Shown here: piece by piece, positions 61,008 to 64,000 of the stretch
Numbering within the stretch: the first letter of the stretch is position 1
Layout of the letters: every line of letters begins with the position of its first letter
NCBI GenBank assembly: GCA_048370855.1
Contig: DBGEOK010000008.1
Location: forward strand, 6,403-70,402
Length of the DNA: 64,000 nucleotides
Reading direction: 5' to 3'
Origin: Limiplasma sp048370855
Lineage (GTDB): Bacteria > Bacillota > Clostridia > Christensenellales > Aristaeellaceae
Program-made: the position numbers and the translations under genes
Notes under the pieces: generated by a model
Seen by the model: the letters and a program-made list of their open reading frames with translations, nothing else
Told to the model about the DNA's origin: nothing
Database searches by the model: none

Positions 61008-61714
61008 GCAGACCCCAAGGCGACGTCATCATTGCGCTGGATTTTCCGGACGCGGACAGCGTGTACGGCTTTCTGGACGGCTTCAGGGAGGAAAAGCCCT
61101 TTGTCAAGGTGGGCATGGAGCTGTTTTATGCCGAAGGCCCGCGGATCGTCAGGGAGATCAAGGCGCGGGGACACAAGATTTTTCTGGATCTGAAGCTGCA
61201 TGATATTCCCAATACCGTCAGGAAGACCATGGCGTCCCTCAAGCGGCTGGACGTGGATATGACCAACCTCCACGCAGCCGGCGCCATCGACATGATGAGG
61301 GCCGCGGTGGAAGGGCTGACGCGGCCGGATGGCACGCGGCCCATGCTCCTGGCGGTGACGCAGCTCACCTCCACCAGCGAGGAATGCATGCGCAAGGAAC
61401 TGTTAATCAACGCCTCCATGCCGGAAGCCGTTCGCACATACGCTCAAAACGCGAAGGAGGCCGGCCTGGACGGCGTGGTATGCTCGCCGTTGGAGGCCGC
61501 GCTGGTCAAGCAGGCGTGCGGGAACGATTTTTGTACCGTTACGCCCGGCATACGCTTTGCGGACGCCGTGGCGGACGACCAGGCGCGCGTCATGACGCCG
61601 GAAAAAGCCAGGCTGGGCGGAAGCGATTATATTGTCGTGGGGCGTCCCATCACCCAGGCGGCGGACCCCGTCGCCGCTTACCGGCGCTGCGTTAAGGACT
61701 TTATGGGGGAATAA
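61004..61714 (+). CDS. pyrF: Orotidine 5'-phosphate decarboxylase
   Basis: The 236-residue TIM barrel makes UMP. Catalytic Asp62, Lys64 and Asp67 lie in FLDLKLHDIPNTV, and the phosphate loop is DYIVVGRPITQA. ATG 61004 sits in the pyrD stop. GGAGG lies about 9 bases upstream. Confidence 0.96.
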   Translation: MSRPQGDVIIALDFPDADSVYGFLDGFREEKPFVKVGMELFYAEGPRIVREIKARGHKIFLDLKLHDIPNTVRKTMASLKRLDVDMTNLHAAGAIDMMRAAVEGLTRPDGTRPMLLAVTQLTSTSEECMRKELLINASMPEAVRTYAQNAKEAGLDGVVCSPLEAALVKQACGNDFCTVTPGIRFADAVADDQARVMTPEKARLGGSDYIVVGRPITQAADPVAAYRRCVKDFMGE

Positions 61715-61754
61715 GCGCCGCGTTTCGGCTGATGAACAGAAGGAGGAGCTAGGT

Positions 61755-62390
61755 ATGAATAAGGAACGGGAGATTGCCAAGGCGCTGCTCTCCATCGGCG
61801 CGGTGTTCCTGCGCCCGGAGGAGCCGTTTACCTGGGCCAGCGGCATCAAGAGCCCCATTTACTGTGATAACCGCCTGACGTTGACCGCACCGGAGGTGCG
61901 TACCCAGGTGGAAACCGGGCTGATGGAACTGATTCAGCGGGAATATCCAGGGGTTGAGGCGCTGATGGGCACGTCCACGGCGGGGATCGCCCATGCGGCG
62001 ATCGTGGCGCATTTAATGGGGCTGCCGATGGGCTATGTGCGCGGCGGGGCGAAGGACCATGGGCGGGGCAACCAGATCGAGGGCCGGCTGGAAAAGGGGC
62101 AGAAGGTTGTCGTGGTGGAGGATTTGATCTCCACAGGGGGCAGCGTGCTCGAGGTGGTGGAGGTTCTGCGCGGAGCCGGCGCGGAGGTGCTGGGCATCGC
62201 GAGCATCTTTACCTACGGTATGCAAAAGGGGCTGGATCGCCTAGCGGCGGCGGGCGTGAAAAACGCGAGCCTGTCCAACTTTGACGTGCTGGCCGGGGTC
62301 GCGGCCGAGACGGGCTATGTAAAGCCCGGACAGGTGGAAAAGCTGATCCGTTTCCGCGACAACCCCGGCGATGAAAGCTGGATGCGCTAG
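61755..62390 (+). CDS. pyrE: Orotate phosphoribosyltransferase
   Basis: The 211-residue enzyme uses PRPP. The PRPP motif VVVVEDLISTGGS spans 118-130, with KSPIYCDNR near the N-terminus. ATG 61755 with AGGAGGAG upstream. The larger frame to 61632 is pyrF overlap shadow. Confidence 0.96.
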   Translation: MNKEREIAKALLSIGAVFLRPEEPFTWASGIKSPIYCDNRLTLTAPEVRTQVETGLMELIQREYPGVEALMGTSTAGIAHAAIVAHLMGLPMGYVRGGAKDHGRGNQIEGRLEKGQKVVVVEDLISTGGSVLEVVEVLRGAGAEVLGIASIFTYGMQKGLDRLAAAGVKNASLSNFDVLAGVAAETGYVKPGQVEKLIRFRDNPGDESWMR

Positions 62391-62470
62391 GGGAGCGCCT
62401 GCCCGCGACAAAGATGCGAAGCCTGTGCCGGCGGACAGACCCGGCGCAGCCGGAGAAGGAGAGAGGGAAC

Positions 62471-63388
62471 ATGCCGCGTCATTTGCTGGATATTACCGAC
62501 CTGAGCACGGAGGAGATCGACGCGCTGATGGATCAGGCGGACGATCTGATTCAAAACCCCGGACGTTATGCCGCCTGTATGCGGGGGAAGAAGCTGGCTA
62601 CGCTGTTTTATGAGCCCAGCACCCGCACGCGCCTGAGCTTTGAGGCGGCTATGATGGAACTGGGGGGGAACGTGCTGGGCTTTTCCACGGCGGACAGCTC
62701 CTCCGCGGCCAAGGGGGAGAGCGTGGCCGATACCGTCCGTACCGTGGCGTGCTATGCGGACATCATCGCGATGCGCCACCCCCAGGAGGGCGCGCCGACG
62801 GCGGCGGCTCAGGTCTGCCCTATCCCCATCGTCAACGCCGGGGACGGCGGCCATAATCATCCTACCCAGACGCTGGCGGATCTGCTGACGATCCGGCGGG
62901 AAAAAGGACGGCTGAACCAGCTTGTGGTGGGCATGTGCGGCGACCTGCAGTTTGGCCGCACGGTACACAGCCTGCTGGGCGCCATGTCCCGCTATAAAAG
63001 CATTCGGTTTGTGCTCATTTCTCCCAAGGAACTGCGCGTTCCCGATTATCTGCGCGAGGGGATGCAGCGCGGCGGCGTATCCTTTACGGAGGTGGAAAAG
63101 CTGGAGGACGTCATCGGCACGCTGGATATCCTGTACATGACCCGCGTACAGCGGGAACGCTTTTTCAACGAGGCGGATTATGTCCGCCTGAAGGACAGCT
63201 ATATCCTGGACATGGAGAAAATGCGGCTTGCCCGGCGCGACCTTGTGGTCATGCACCCGCTGCCGCGCGTGAACGAGATCAGCCGCGCCGTGGACAACGA
63301 CCCGCGCGCCTGCTATTTTAAGCAGATGCTGTACGGGAAGTTTATGCGCGAGGCGCTTTTGATGAAGCTATTGGAGGTGGGGGCGTGA
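62471..63388 (+). CDS. pyrB: Aspartate carbamoyltransferase catalytic subunit
   Basis: The 305-residue catalytic chain has STRTR (50-54) in YEPSTRTRLSFEAA, DGGHNHPTQTLADL and MHPLPRVNEI. ATG 62471 (MPRHLLDITD) has GAGAGGG upstream. It is preceded by an 80-base gap and overlaps pyrI by 4 bases. Confidence 0.96.
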   Translation: MPRHLLDITDLSTEEIDALMDQADDLIQNPGRYAACMRGKKLATLFYEPSTRTRLSFEAAMMELGGNVLGFSTADSSSAAKGESVADTVRTVACYADIIAMRHPQEGAPTAAAQVCPIPIVNAGDGGHNHPTQTLADLLTIRREKGRLNQLVVGMCGDLQFGRTVHSLLGAMSRYKSIRFVLISPKELRVPDYLREGMQRGGVSFTEVEKLEDVIGTLDILYMTRVQRERFFNEADYVRLKDSYILDMEKMRLARRDLVVMHPLPRVNEISRAVDNDPRACYFKQMLYGKFMREALLMKLLEVGA

Positions 63389-63807
63389 ATATTGACAGCA
63401 TCCAGAACGGTTATGTGATCGACCATATTCCGGCAGGGAAGAGCATGGAGATATACCGCTACCTCGGCTTGGGCGCGCTGGACTGCTCCGTTGCGATCAT
63501 CAAAAACGCGAAGTCGGGGCGCATGGGAAAAAAAGATATTTTGAAAATCGACCGGGAGATCCCGCTGGATTTGGACGTGCTGGGGTATATCGGGCCGGGC
63601 ATTACGGTAAACGTGATTCGCAACGGCCAGCGCGTGGAAAAAAAACACCTGGAGATGCCCGGCCGGGTGGTGAACGTGATGCGGTGCAAAAACCCGCGGT
63701 GCATTACGCGGACGGAGCGGGAGCTCGATCAGGTTTTTGTGCTGGCGGACCGGGAGCGCAGAATTTATCGCTGCCTATATTGCGAGGCGCAGCACAAGGA
63801 AGGCTAG
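63385..63807 (+). CDS. pyrI: Aspartate carbamoyltransferase regulatory subunit
   Basis: The 140-residue chain has an N-terminal nucleotide-binding domain and a zinc domain with Cys101, Cys106, Cys130 and Cys133 (MRCKNPRCI...YRCLYC). It gives allosteric control by CTP/ATP. GTG start overlaps pyrB. Its presence implies PyrB forms the regulated multi-subunit enzyme. Last gene of the operon. Confidence 0.95.
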   Translation: MNIDSIQNGYVIDHIPAGKSMEIYRYLGLGALDCSVAIIKNAKSGRMGKKDILKIDREIPLDLDVLGYIGPGITVNVIRNGQRVEKKHLEMPGRVVNVMRCKNPRCITRTERELDQVFVLADRERRIYRCLYCEAQHKEG

Positions 63808-64000
63808 GCCGGCATGGGAGGCGGCGCGTCTGGCGCTCGCGGCGTTTTTGGATGAACGCCGGGGCGTGGGGCAAGCAAGAAAAATCATTCGGAAAGGGGC
63901 TTCAGCGGGAGGGGGACGTTGGGAGGCTCTGCCTCCCAAGCCCTCCGCCTAAGGGCTTTGCCCTTAGGAATCCCTTTTTGGGGCCGCGTTCGCGGCCCCA
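63808..64000. other. Non-coding end of window with repeat B4
   Basis: No gene is supported: the frame at 63737-63952 is pyrI shadow. The last 91 bases are repeat B4. A terminator for the pyr operon is not otherwise seen. Confidence 0.55.
63910..64000 (+). repeat. Interspersed three-hairpin repeat B4 (reaches window edge)
   Basis: Same unit as B1: TTGGGAGGC-TCT-GCCTCCCAA (63919-63939), CCTAAGGGC-TTT-GCCCTTAGG (63948-63968) and TGGGGCCGC-GTTC-GCGGCCCCA (63979-64000 including the loop). The first two loops differ from B1 while the arms are identical. It may continue beyond the window. Confidence 0.8.

Overview
The window looks like chromosome from a G+C-rich Firmicute, most likely a clostridial-type anaerobe. 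Supporting features are strong AGGAGG ribosome-binding sites, many near-consensus sigma-A promoters with exact 17-base spacers, scpAB, a zinc-type S14 protein, a KOW protein gene between map and infA, class I two-subunit fumarase, and a PyrK/PyrD respiratory-type dihydroorotate dehydrogenase. The genus cannot be named from sequence alone. No rRNA, tRNA, CRISPR array, complete insertion sequence or prophage was found.

Layout. 0.4-13.5 kb, + strand: a DUF3795-like protein, a membrane site-2-type protease, scpA-scpB, a coiled-coil membrane-anchored protein, a metallophosphoesterase, fumarase alpha/beta, a polar amino acid ABC transporter, a HAD phosphatase, a four-repeat L,D-transpeptidase and a VIT1-type iron/manganese transporter. 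13.9-26.3 kb, - strand: an apparent operon recJ - two small SMR/EamA-like proteins - trpS - FAD dehydrogenase; then an amine-oxidase-like FAD enzyme with its own promoter; then a surface-glycan operon (GT2 glycosyltransferase, DegT aminotransferase, Wzx-like flippase, ATP-grasp). 26.5-28.0 kb, + strand: an ArnT/PMT-like membrane glycosyltransferase divergent from the glycan operon. 28.4-41.6 kb: the S10-spc operon from rpsJ to rpmJ with secY, adk, map and infA. It stops at rpmJ, where rpsM-rpsK-rpsD-rpoA-rplQ would normally follow. 42-50 kb: a small lipoprotein, pyrophosphatase, a secreted duplicated-domain protein, a large zinc-ribbon/TPR membrane protein, an acyltransferase and an M29 aminopeptidase. 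50.5-53.3 kb: rfbA-rfbB (dTDP-4-keto-6-deoxyglucose synthesis) and a GNAT acetyltransferase. 53.7-63.8 kb: a complete UMP-biosynthesis operon pyrC-carA-carB-pyrK-pyrD-pyrF-pyrE-pyrB-pyrI.

How the genes fit together. RfbA/RfbB would supply the dTDP-keto-sugar that a DegT aminotransferase such as the one at 24-25 kb can aminate. The flippase, glycosyltransferases and acyltransferase would then assemble or decorate a cell-surface glycan. The pyr operon supplies pyrimidine nucleotides, including dTTP for RfbA.

The most unusual content is intergenic. A family of about 170-200 bp hairpin-chain elements (A1-A3) has CAG...CTG ends and GTCGAAAAA-type inverted repeats. Each copy lies between direct repeats (22, 14 and 24 bp) that are themselves palindromes or hairpin arms. 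Between A1 and A2 every internal substitution falls in a hairpin loop or swaps G-C for G.U. Two further interspersed hairpin families (B and C) recur as a composite B-C unit. Two unrelated tandem arrays with 95-98 bp periods sit between co-directional genes (infA/rpmJ and rfbA/rfbB), both ending at a GAATAAGGAGG ribosome-binding site.
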